From the NCBI GenBank assembly GCA_030042885.1, contig JASHYW010000179.1:1-13587 (forward strand): DNA of 13,587 nucleotides, read 5' to 3'. The stretch comes from Streptosporangiaceae bacterium (GTDB lineage Bacteria; Actinomycetota; Actinomycetes; Streptosporangiales; Streptosporangiaceae). Positions 1 through 7,445 of this stretch are shown in pieces. Positions within the stretch are counted from its first letter, which is position 1. Each line of letters begins with the position of its first letter. The translations under genes and the position numbers were made by a program. Below the pieces are notes generated by a model. It searched no databases. It worked only from the letters and a program-made list of their open reading frames with translations, and had not been told where the DNA came from.

Positions 1-1880
1 CAGCCGCTCTCCGCCGTGGTGACCAGGCCCGCGGCGATCGCCGGCTCAAGGCCCAGCAGCAGCTGCTCAGCATCGATGCCGGTCACGTGTTCGAGCAGGT
101 CCGGCTGGAGTTCCCGGCCCGCGACCGCGGCCACGATGAGCAGCGACTGCGTGTCGTCCGGAAGCCGGCCGACCCGGCGCAGCAGCACGTCACGGATACC
201 GCTGGGCACGTCGTGCGCCTGCACATCGCCCGCGGTCAGCGGCTGGCACCGGTGTTCGCTGCTGATGAGCCGGACCAGCTCGGTGGTGTAGAAGGGGTTG
301 CCACCTGTCCGGTCCATGAGTGCGGCGACGACGCCTGCGTGCGGCGGTTCCGTGGTCAGCTGCTCGACCAGCGCGGCGACATCCGCCGGCTCGAAGGCGC
401 TGACCGCCACCCGCTCGGCGCCGGGGTGGCGGAGCAGCTCTCCCAGTGCCTGGGCCAGGGGACGGGACGGTTCGGTGTCACGCACCGTAAACAGCAAGAG
501 CACAGGCATCCGGTGCAGGTCGCCGGCCAGCAGCTGCAGCAGGGCAAGCGACGCGTCGTCGGCGGCGTGCAGATCATCGACCACCGCCAGCACAGGAACG
601 CCGGCCGCTGCCTCGCCGAGCGCGGCGGCCACCGCCTCATAGGCCCGGAACTGACGGACACTGTCCTCCCCAGTGCCTGCCATGTCACCGTCGTCGCCGA
701 TGTCACCGTCGAGGCGCTGGCGAGCCGCCTGCACCCATGGCCCGTCCGGCAGCGCGCGCAGAACCTGGCTCCACGGCCAGAATGCGGGTGTCGACGCGGC
801 GTCCAGGCACCGGCCCCAGGCGATGGTGACGCCGGAGGCCGTGGCGAGATGAGCCGCCGCCTCGGCCAGTGTGGTCTTGCCCGCGCCAGGCTCGCCGACC
901 AGTACCACCGCACCGCCGTGACCGGACGCGGTCTGCCGGAGCATGTCGCGCAGCTCGGCTAGTTCTGCGCCGCGGCCGACCAGGGACGGGGCGGATGGTT
1001 CCCCGGCTGGCGGCGGAGCGGCGGGATGCGCCCCGGCGGGCACGGGCGGGGCAGGAGCCGCCACCGCGCCGACGGCCGGGGGAGGCTGCCAGTCCAGCGA
1101 CGGGTCCTGGGCGAGGACGGCGGCTTCCAGCCGCCGCAACTCGGGCCCGGGCTCCAGGCCGAGTTCACTGGCCAACACGGTGCGGCACCGCTGGTAGGCG
1201 CGCAACGCATCGCCCTGCCGGCCGCAGCGGTAGGTCGCCACGACCAGCTGCTCCCAGCGCCGCTCGCGCAGCGGCCGCGCTGCCACCATTGCCTCCAGCT
1301 CGGCGGCGGCCTGGGCGTGCCCGCCCAGGGCCAGCCACGCTTCGACCCGGTCCTCCACGGCGAGGTCATGCGCCTCGGTGAGCCGGGCCACCGCGGGCAC
1401 CGCCCACGGCTCGTCGGCGAACTCGGCCAGCGGATCACCGCGCCACAGCGCCAGCGCGTCCACCAAGCCAGCGGCCGCGGCCGTGGGTCGGCCCTGCGCC
1501 AGGTCCTGGTGCGCCTGCCGGGCCAGCGTCCCGAACCGCAGCGCATCGACCTGGTCGTCCCCGGCCCGCAGCAGGTACCCAGGATCCAGGGTGACCAGCA
1601 CCCGGGCCGGCGCGCGCACCGGGCGGCCGGGTTCGAGCACTCGCCGCAGCTGGGAGATGTAGGCCTGCACCGAAGCGAGGGCCGCCGCCGGCGGCTCCTG
1701 CCGCCACAGCAGGTCGATCAGCCGGTCCACCGGGACCACATGCCCGGCCTCCACCACCAAGATCGCCAGCAGCGCGCGCTGCAACCGCGGGCCGAGATCG
1801 AGCTCCTGGCCGTCCCGGTGCACCCGGAAAGAGCCCAGCACCGCGAAGTGCAGGCGGCCGTCACCGGTCATCTCCGGCAT
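1..1880 (-). CDS. AfsR/SARP-type transcriptional regulator with BTAD and AAA ATPase domains (3' end outside window)
   Basis: An uninterrupted minus-strand frame runs from an ATG at 1880 to the left edge, giving 626 residues with the C-terminus missing. Residues about 12-95 look like an OmpR-type winged helix (FAVLGSFRVHRDG at the start, then a VQAYISQLRRVLEPG recognition-helix region). Residues about 100-255 form the bacterial transcriptional activation domain, which ends in the usual ASELGLEPGPELRRLE. After a Pro/Ala-rich linker comes an ATPase domain of AAA_16 type: Walker A GEPGAGKTT at 329-337 (K335) and Walker B VVDDLHAAD at 433-441. Family knowledge: such proteins bind direct repeats and activate secondary-metabolite or stress genes, with the ATPase as a switch. 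No clear Shine-Dalgarno precedes the ATG, and an in-frame ATG nine bases downstream is an alternative start. The GNAT gene lies 92 bp upstream on the same strand. The target genes are not known from the sequence. Confidence 0.9.
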   Translation of the reverse strand, partial: MPEMTGDGRLHFAVLGSFRVHRDGQELDLGPRLQRALLAILVVEAGHVVPVDRLIDLLWRQEPPAAALASVQAYISQLRRVLEPGRPVRAPARVLVTLDPGYLLRAGDDQVDALRFGTLARQAHQDLAQGRPTAAAAGLVDALALWRGDPLAEFADEPWAVPAVARLTEAHDLAVEDRVEAWLALGGHAQAAAELEAMVAARPLRERRWEQLVVATYRCGRQGDALRAYQRCRTVLASELGLEPGPELRRLEAAVLAQDPSLDWQPPPAVGAVAAPAPPVPAGAHPAAPPPAGEPSAPSLVGRGAELAELRDMLRQTASGHGGAVVLVGEPGAGKTTLAEAAAHLATASGVTIAWGRCLDAASTPAFWPWSQVLRALPDGPWVQAARQRLDGDIGDDGDMAGTGEDSVRQFRAYEAVAAALGEAAAGVPVLAVVDDLHAADDASLALLQLLAGDLHRMPVLLLFTVRDTEPSRPLAQALGELLRHPGAERVAVSAFEPADVAALVEQLTTEPPHAGVVAALMDRTGGNPFYTTELVRLISSEHRCQPLTAGDVQAHDVPSGIRDVLLRRVGRLPDDTQSLLIVAAVAGRELQPDLLEHVTGIDAEQLLLGLEPAIAAGLVTTAESG

Positions 1881-1912
1881 GGGTCGGGACACGATCCAAG
1901 TGTGACACGCCG

Positions 1913-1940
1913 GCCGCTACGCGCCGCTACCAGCCGCTGC
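1913..1940. repeat. Three tandem 10-bp repeats upstream of the SARP gene
   Basis: GCCGCTAC at 1913-1920, GCCGCTAC at 1923-1930 and the variant GCCGCTGC at 1933-1940 recur with a 10-bp period. They lie between the GNAT stop and the SARP start, 33-60 bp upstream of the SARP ATG. One helical turn of spacing suits cooperative binding of a regulator on one face of DNA. That function is inferred. Confidence 0.4.
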
Positions 1941-1972
1941 CCCGTCCGGGCCCCGCACGGCGCCAGGGCAGC

Positions 1973-2440
1973 CTAGAGCAGCAGCACGAGGTGGCTGCGG
2001 CCGTCCGCCCGGTCGGTGTCCTGGCCAGCGGCAGCGGTGAACCCGGCCGAGGCCAGCAGCGACGCGGCCGCTCCGCCACCTGCGGCGACGACGTGCACCT
2101 GCTCGAAGCCGTCGGCCCGCAGCCAGGTCAGCGCGCCGGTGAGAAGCCGGCGGCCCAAGCCCCGCCCGCGCAGGTGCGCCCGGACCCCGATGCCGGCCAG
2201 CTGCGCGGTCCCGCCCGGCCGGTCAAGGCGGAAGGCGGCGGCCGCGAGTGGCGGCGCCGTCGGCGGCAGCGAGAGGTCGCACAGGACCAGCACGCCGCGG
2301 TCCCGCATCAGGTCAGCCACCTCCGCGGGATCGACGAGGACCTCACGCAGCAGCGCCGCGACGTGCCGTTCCCCGCCCGGGTCGGCCCGCCGGACCAGCA
2401 GCGGAGGCGCCGCCGGAGTGCAAGCTGCAGTGGTATCCAC
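1973..2440 (-). CDS. GNAT family N-acetyltransferase
   Basis: From a GTG at 2440 this encodes about 155 residues. The GNAT acetyl-CoA binding signature is clear in the middle: GIGVRAHLRGRGLGRRLL, containing the R-x-x-G-x-G pyrophosphate loop, followed by the helix and strand TGALTWLRADGFEQVHVVAA and a final ASAGF turn. Family knowledge: these enzymes move an acetyl group from acetyl-CoA to an amine on a small molecule or protein. The substrate cannot be read here. The start is uncertain. The frame stays open to a TTG at 2512, but that extension has low-complexity sequence, spans the perfect inverted repeat at 2466-2498 and lacks a ribosome site. Homology-like sequence begins only at PPLLVRRADPGG, so I prefer 2440, although it also lacks a good ribosome site. 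The gene lies upstream of the SARP gene in the same direction and may be cotranscribed with it. Confidence 0.8.
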   Translation of the reverse strand: MDTTAACTPAAPPLLVRRADPGGERHVAALLREVLVDPAEVADLMRDRGVLVLCDLSLPPTAPPLAAAAFRLDRPGGTAQLAGIGVRAHLRGRGLGRRLLTGALTWLRADGFEQVHVVAAGGGAAASLLASAGFTAAAGQDTDRADGRSHLVLLL

Positions 2441-2460
2441 CCGGCCAGGGTCACTGAGGC

Positions 2461-2498
2461 GACTTGGCTGCGACTTGGCTTCCGGCCAAGTCGCAGCC
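2461..2498. promoter_or_regulatory. Putative operator: triple GACTTGGC element with a perfect inverted repeat
   Basis: GACTTGGC occurs at 2461-2468 and 2472-2479, an 11-bp period, and inverted as GCCAAGTC at 2485-2492. The last two belong to a perfect 14-bp inverted repeat (GGCTGCGACTTGGC at 2466-2479, GCCAAGTCGCAGCC at 2485-2498) with a 5-nt spacer. It sits between the divergent GNAT-SARP and oxidoreductase-STAND units. Direct repeats at 11-bp spacing are the known geometry of SARP binding sites, so the neighbouring regulator is a candidate binder. It could instead be a dimeric repressor site or an RNA hairpin. Confidence 0.5.
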
Positions 2499-2605
2499 GT
2501 GCTGGACGCCAAGCCGCTGCGCTGATGGTGGTGCTCATACCGCGATGCCCGGGCGCGACCGGAGCTCAGGGGCGCCCATTACCAGCAGAAAGGAAATGAC
2601 CTGCA

Positions 2606-3997
2606 ATGTCTGCCTTCACAACCCTCACCCATCCGGCAAGCCGACCCGGCCACAGCCTGGACGGCAAGGTGATCCTTCCCGGCGATAGTCGCTTCGATGA
2701 CGCGCGGCGCGCGTGGAACCTGGCCGTCGACCAGCGGCCCGCTGCGGTCGCCTTCCCCGAATCCGCCGCCGACGTGGCGGCCGCCGTCCGCTACGCGGCC
2801 GGGCGGGGTCTGCGGGTGGCCGCCCAGGGCACTGGGCACAACGCCGGGCCGCTCGGCTCCCTGGCCGACACGGTGCTGGTGCGGACCGATAAGATGCGCG
2901 GCATTCGGATCGACCCGGTGGCCCGGACCGCCCGGGTCCAGGCGGGCGTGGTCTGGATCGACGTGGTCCAGGCCGCGGCCGCCCACGGGCTGGCCGCGCT
3001 GGCCGGCTCCTCCCCGGACGTGGGCGTGACCGGGTACACCCTCGGCGGCGGGCTGAGCCTCCTCGGCCGGAAACACGGGCTGGCCGCCAGTAACGTGACC
3101 GCGGCCGAGCTGGTGACCGCCGACGGCCGCCTAGTCCGCGCCGACGCCGAGCACGAACCGGACCTGTTCTGGGCGGTACGCGGCGGCGGCGGCAGCTTCG
3201 GCGTCGTCACCGCGCTGGAGTTCCGGCTGTTCCCCCACACCCAGGCCTACGCAGGCGCTCTGTGGTACCCGATCGGGCGCGGGCCCGAGGTGCTGCACGC
3301 CTGGGCCGAGCTGACCCGAGGTGACGTGCCGGACGAGCTGACCACGGTGGGCCGGCTGCTCAACTTCCCGCCCATCCCGCAGATTCCCGAGCCGGTCCGC
3401 GGCCAGTCGTTCGTGATCGTGGAGGCCTATCACCTCGGCGACCCGTCCCAGGCCGATGCGCTGCTGGACCCGCTGCGCGCCCTTGGCCCGGTCAACGACA
3501 CCATCGCCACCGTGCCCATGCCCGCGCTCAGCCACCTGCACATGGATCCCGAGCAGCCCGCTCCCGGGGCCGGCGACGGCATGATGATCGACAGGCTGCC
3601 CGCGGAGGCGGTCGACGCCTTCGTCCAGGCTGCCGGCCCGAGGGCGGCGTTCCCCCTGCTGTCGGTCGAGGTGCGACACCTCGGCGGCGAGTTCGCCCGG
3701 CCCGGCCCCGGCAACGGCGCGCTGGCCTGCCTGGATGCCCGTTATGTGCTGTTCGCCGTGTCCATGACCCCGGTCCCCGAGCTGGTGGCCCCGGTCATGG
3801 CGCAGGTCCAGGCGGTCAAGGACTCGCTGGCGCCGTGGGCGGCCCGGCAGATGTACCTCAACTTCGCCGAAACCCAGACCCCCGCGGCGCCGTTCTGGAC
3901 CGAGCACGCCTACCAGCGGCTGCGCCATATAAAGGCGGCCGTCGACCCCGGCGACTTGATCCGCGCCAACCACCCCGTCCCGCCCGCGGCCCGCTGA
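2606..3997 (+). CDS. FAD-binding oxidoreductase, BBE-like (FAD_binding_4 family)
   Basis: The gene encodes 463 residues from an ATG preceded by AAAGGAA about 10 nt upstream. The N-terminal PCMH-type FAD domain (about residues 45-220) shows AVAFPESAADVAAAVRYA, AQGTGHNAG with His78, the Gly-rich VGVTGYTLGGGLS and LFWAVRGGGGSFGVVTALEF. The C-terminus has the berberine-bridge-like MYLNFAE...RLRHIKAAVDPGDLIRANHP. In this family the His of GxGHN carries 8-alpha-linked FAD, and a Cys in the next loop often adds a second bond. Here that position is Ser136 (GSSPDVG), so single-site flavinylation is expected. I see no signal peptide, so a cytosolic enzyme is likely. The substrate (sugar, alcohol or natural-product intermediate) cannot be read. 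The STAND gene begins 28 bp after the stop, which suggests one operon. Confidence 0.9.
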   Translation: MSAFTTLTHPASRPGHSLDGKVILPGDSRFDDARRAWNLAVDQRPAAVAFPESAADVAAAVRYAAGRGLRVAAQGTGHNAGPLGSLADTVLVRTDKMRGIRIDPVARTARVQAGVVWIDVVQAAAAHGLAALAGSSPDVGVTGYTLGGGLSLLGRKHGLAASNVTAAELVTADGRLVRADAEHEPDLFWAVRGGGGSFGVVTALEFRLFPHTQAYAGALWYPIGRGPEVLHAWAELTRGDVPDELTTVGRLLNFPPIPQIPEPVRGQSFVIVEAYHLGDPSQADALLDPLRALGPVNDTIATVPMPALSHLHMDPEQPAPGAGDGMMIDRLPAEAVDAFVQAAGPRAAFPLLSVEVRHLGGEFARPGPGNGALACLDARYVLFAVSMTPVPELVAPVMAQVQAVKDSLAPWAARQMYLNFAETQTPAAPFWTEHAYQRLRHIKAAVDPGDLIRANHPVPPAAR

Positions 3998-4025
3998 CCG
4001 CTGCTCCTTGACCCGGAGGTGACCC

Positions 4026-7000
4026 ATGTCGGTCATAGCACCCGAGTCCGGGGATCGGGCCTCGGTGATCTTGACGCCGGACCAGCGGGTCCGGGTGTTC
4101 ATCTCCTCGACCCTAGGTGAGCTGGCCGAGGAGCGGGCGGCCGCGCGGCGCGCGATCCGGCGGCTTCACCTGGTTCCGGTGTGGTACGAGTCCGGCGCCC
4201 GGCCGCACCCGCCGCGCCGCATGTACCGGGCCTACCTCGACCAGAGCCAGGTGTTCGTGGGCATCTACTGGCAGCGCTACGGCTGGGTCGCCCCCGGGAT
4301 GGACATCTCCGGCCTCGAAGACGAGTACCGGCTGGCCGTCGGCAAGCCCATGCTGCTGTACCTCAAGCGCCCGGCCCCGGACCAGGAACCGCGCATGAAG
4401 GAGTTCCTCGACAGCATCCGCGAGGCCGGCACCGCGTCCTACCGGACCTTCGCCACGCCCAGGGAGCTGGAACGACTCCTGGCCGATGACTTGGCTGTCC
4501 TGCTGAGCGAGAGCTTTGCCGGTGCGGCGGCCAGCACTGGGGCACCATCGGCGTCGCTGGCTGAGCCGAGCAAGCCCGCCCAGGCGGAGCTGCCGGCCGG
4601 GACGGTTACGTTCGTGCTGACCGATGTCGAGGGATCGACGCGCCTGTGGGAGAGCGCGCCGGACGCGATGGAAGCAGCTCTGGAGAAGCTCAACCGGGTT
4701 CTTACGAGCGTGATCGAGGGCCATGGGGGTGTTGTGGTCACCTCTCGCGGGGAGGGTGACAGTTTCTTTGCCGCCTTTCCCAGCGCAGTTTCTGCGGTCA
4801 AGGCGGCCGGCACCTGCCAGCTCCGGCTGAAGGAGGAGTCGTGGCCCGCGGGTGCCGCGCTTCGGGTGCGGATGGGGCTGCACACCGGGGAAGCGCGTGC
4901 GCCCGGGAGCGACCATATCGACCATGCGCCGATCAACCGCTGTGCCCGGGTGAAAGCTGCCGCCCGCGGCGGCCAGGTGCTCGTCACCAAGACCACGCGC
5001 GACCTGGTGGAGGGGCGCCTGGGCAGCGAGTTCGGACTGAAGAGAGTCGGAGAATTCCGGCTGCGCGATCTCAGCGAGCCGGAGCTCATCTACCAGCTGA
5101 CCCATGCTGATCTCCCGGTTCACTTTCCGCCGCTCAACACAGCCAATGTCGGCAATATCCCGTTGCCGGTGAGCTCGTTCATCGGCCGCGCCTGGGAGCT
5201 GGAGCAGATCGCGGCCGTGCTGGGCGAGTCTCGGGTGGTAACCCTGGTCGGCGCGGGCGGGGCGGGCAAGACCCGCCTGGCGTTGCAGGCCGCCGGGCAG
5301 GCGGTGTCGCGGTTCGCCGATGGCGCGTGGCTGTGCGAGCTGGCCCCGGTCCGCGACGCCGCCGGGGTCGATGATGCGGTCGCTGCGGTGTTCTCGGTGA
5401 CCGCCCGGGCCGGGCAGGACACCCGCGAGGCGCTGGTGGAGTTCTTGCGCAGCAAGGAACTGCTGCTGGTGCTCGATAACTGTGAGCATCTGCTGGCCGG
5501 GGCCGCGGCGCTAGCCCAGGTCCTGGCGCGATCGTGTCCCCGGCTGGTGATCTTGGCCACCAGCCGTGAGGGCCTGGGGATCGACGGGGAGCGGCTGGTT
5601 TCTGTACTACCGCTCGTGGTGCCCGGCGCGGATGCCGATCTGGACACGATCCTCGGCGCGCAGGCGGTACGCCTGTTCGCCGAGCGCGCGGCCGCGGTCA
5701 AGCCCGGTTTTCAAGTGACCGAGCAGAACGCGGCGGCGGTTGCCGCAGTGTGTCGGCGCCTGGACGGGGTGCCGCTGGCGATCGAGTTGGCGGCGGCGCG
5801 GGTGCCCGCGATGACCCCGGCCGAGCTGGCCCGGCGGCTGGAGCGCAGTTTCGCGGTGCTCGCCGGCGGGCGGCGCGGCGCCGTGGCACATCACCAGACG
5901 CTGCGGGCGGCGATCGACTGGTCCTTCCAGCTGCTCACCGGGCCCGAACAGGTGTTGCTGGCCCGGCTGGCGGTGTTCGCCGGCGGCGCCACCCTGCAGG
6001 CGGCCGAGGCGGTCTGTGGCGGGGACGGCATCGATCCGGACGCGGTGTTCGAGCTGCTGGCCAGCCTGGTGGCCCGGTCGCTGGTGCTGGCCGAAGAACG
6101 CGGGCCCCAGACCCGCTACCGGCTGCTGGAGACGATCCGACAGTACGGCGAGGAACGCCTCGGCCAGGCGGGCGAGACCGACCGGTGGCAGGCCCGCCAC
6201 GCTAGTTACTACGCGGGCCTCCTTCACCATGTCCGCAACGACGCCCACGACCCTAAGGAAGAGGTGTCCTGGGCTATCCGGCTCAGCGCCGAGGAGGACA
6301 ACCTGCTCGCGGTGTGGTCCTGGGCGATCGGCACCGGCAACGTCGACACCGCGTTCCAGATCCTGGTCGGCTTCGCCCCGGTTGAGGTCTGGAGCACTTA
6401 CCTGTTGCTGCTAGACGCCAAAGCGGCCCTCAGACTGCCTGGCGCGTCTGAGCACCCCGGCTACCCGCTCGCCCTGGCGGTCACCGCACTGTTCGCGTCC
6501 ATCCGCGGGGATGTGACCGGCGCGGAGGAGCTGTGCCACGGGGCGGCCCAAGCCAACGCCCGCCGGGACATCCCGGACTGGCGGGTCGAGGAGGCCATCT
6601 GCGCCGCCCGCTCGAGCATCGCGACCACCCGCGGCGCGTTCATCGACGCCGCCCGCCTCGCCGAACAGGCCGCCGGTATCGCGCGGGCCGGCAGTGACCT
6701 CGCCGACGCCTCCGTCGAGCTCGCCATGGCCGCGGCCGGTCACGTGCTCGCCGGTGACTCGCCCGCGGCGGTCCCGCTGGCGAACGAGGCGCTCACGCTG
6801 GCCCGCCAGATCGGCGCCCCGGCTCTGATCGCGACCGCCTTGCTCGAGGTGGGCGCGACCGTCGCCGAGACCGACCCCGGCCAGGCCCGCGCCTACCTGC
6901 GCGAAAGCCGCGAGCTCAGCGCCAGGCTCGGCTACCAGAAGGCCCGCGATCTCGTCTGGGCGGCCGCGATCACGTTCCTCATCGGCGACCAGGCCGCCAC

Positions 7001-7331
7001 GCTCGAGCTGGGCCGCAGTGCCATCAGCGGCCTCAAGTGGGGCGGTGACAGGATGCGGATGGGCATCGTCCTGCACATGATCGCGGGCACGCTTGCGACC
7101 ACCCAGCCCGACGCCGCCGCGATCATCCAGGGCGCCGCCGAAACCTACGTGGCTGCGTATGTGGGGAAGCCCCAGCTGATCAGCTCGACCCTGACGGAAG
7201 CCCTGGGAGAGGAACGCGCGCGGGAACTCCACGCCCGCGGCGCCGACATGGACTGGGACCAAGCCCTCGCCTACACCCTGGCCCAGACCACCCAGACCCT
7301 CAACCACCTCCAACCCGAGACCCAGCCATGA
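4026..7331 (+). CDS. STAND-type signalling ATPase: DUF4062, class III nucleotide cyclase, NB-ARC, helical repeats
   Basis: The product has 1101 residues, with a strong GGAGGTGA just upstream of the ATG. Domains in order: DUF4062 at about 21-165 (RVFISSTLGELAEER, then SGLEDEY at 95-101, GKPMLLYL); class III cyclase at about 190-355 with metal-binding D200 (LTDVEGSTRLW) and D245 (EGDSFFAAF) and the transition-state pair N304/R308 (INRCARV); NB-ARC ATPase at about 382-700 with Walker A GAGGAGKTR (K415), Walker B LLLVLDNCEHL (D484), sensor ATSREG and GVPLAIELAAAR; and alpha-helical TPR-like repeats at about 720-1090. The cyclase substrate-selecting Lys and Asp positions hold, by my alignment, R241 and H297, so the base used is unclear. 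Family knowledge: actinobacterial cyclase-ATPase fusions are common and most are uncharacterised; STAND repeats sense a ligand and trigger oligomerisation. The DUF4062 addition and the macro-domain gene downstream suggest a conflict or stress-signalling role. That role is inferred. Confidence 0.9.
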   Translation: MSVIAPESGDRASVILTPDQRVRVFISSTLGELAEERAAARRAIRRLHLVPVWYESGARPHPPRRMYRAYLDQSQVFVGIYWQRYGWVAPGMDISGLEDEYRLAVGKPMLLYLKRPAPDQEPRMKEFLDSIREAGTASYRTFATPRELERLLADDLAVLLSESFAGAAASTGAPSASLAEPSKPAQAELPAGTVTFVLTDVEGSTRLWESAPDAMEAALEKLNRVLTSVIEGHGGVVVTSRGEGDSFFAAFPSAVSAVKAAGTCQLRLKEESWPAGAALRVRMGLHTGEARAPGSDHIDHAPINRCARVKAAARGGQVLVTKTTRDLVEGRLGSEFGLKRVGEFRLRDLSEPELIYQLTHADLPVHFPPLNTANVGNIPLPVSSFIGRAWELEQIAAVLGESRVVTLVGAGGAGKTRLALQAAGQAVSRFADGAWLCELAPVRDAAGVDDAVAAVFSVTARAGQDTREALVEFLRSKELLLVLDNCEHLLAGAAALAQVLARSCPRLVILATSREGLGIDGERLVSVLPLVVPGADADLDTILGAQAVRLFAERAAAVKPGFQVTEQNAAAVAAVCRRLDGVPLAIELAAARVPAMTPAELARRLERSFAVLAGGRRGAVAHHQTLRAAIDWSFQLLTGPEQVLLARLAVFAGGATLQAAEAVCGGDGIDPDAVFELLASLVARSLVLAEERGPQTRYRLLETIRQYGEERLGQAGETDRWQARHASYYAGLLHHVRNDAHDPKEEVSWAIRLSAEEDNLLAVWSWAIGTGNVDTAFQILVGFAPVEVWSTYLLLLDAKAALRLPGASEHPGYPLALAVTALFASIRGDVTGAEELCHGAAQANARRDIPDWRVEEAICAARSSIATTRGAFIDAARLAEQAAGIARAGSDLADASVELAMAAAGHVLAGDSPAAVPLANEALTLARQIGAPALIATALLEVGATVAETDPGQARAYLRESRELSARLGYQKARDLVWAAAITFLIGDQAATLELGRSAISGLKWGGDRMRMGIVLHMIAGTLATTQPDAAAIIQGAAETYVAAYVGKPQLISSTLTEALGEERARELHARGADMDWDQALAYTLAQTTQTLNHLQPETQP

Positions 7332-7430
7332 GCGAGCTGCCGACGGGCCCGTGACGGTCATTCACCGACGCCGGGGGCCCCAGCGCGGCAGCTGAGCTTG
7401 GCAGCAAGCATCGGCCGCCGCAGTATTCCC

Positions 7431-7437
7431 GGAAGGA
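7431..7437 (+). promoter_or_regulatory. Shine-Dalgarno that sets a TTG start for the TM-macro gene
   Basis: GGAAGGA lies 8 nt before a TTG at 7446. The in-frame TTG at 7398 and ATG at 7473 lack a comparable site, so 7446 is the best start for the macro-domain gene. Confidence 0.6.
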
Positions 7438-7445
7438 CGTACGCG

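Noticed and set aside
1026..1976. Plus-strand open frame opposite the SARP gene
   Set aside because: The translation is compositionally biased and without domains. The minus-strand frame shows BTAD and Walker motifs throughout.
3131..4102. Minus-strand open frame opposite the FAD oxidoreductase
   Set aside because: It is a shadow frame; it overlaps the conserved FAD-binding and C-terminal motifs on the plus strand.
4113..5489. Long minus-strand open frame opposite the STAND gene
   Set aside because: Its translation is low-complexity, rich in Arg/Gly/Gln/His with no domain pattern. The plus strand here has clear conserved motifs. It is a shadow frame of high-GC DNA.
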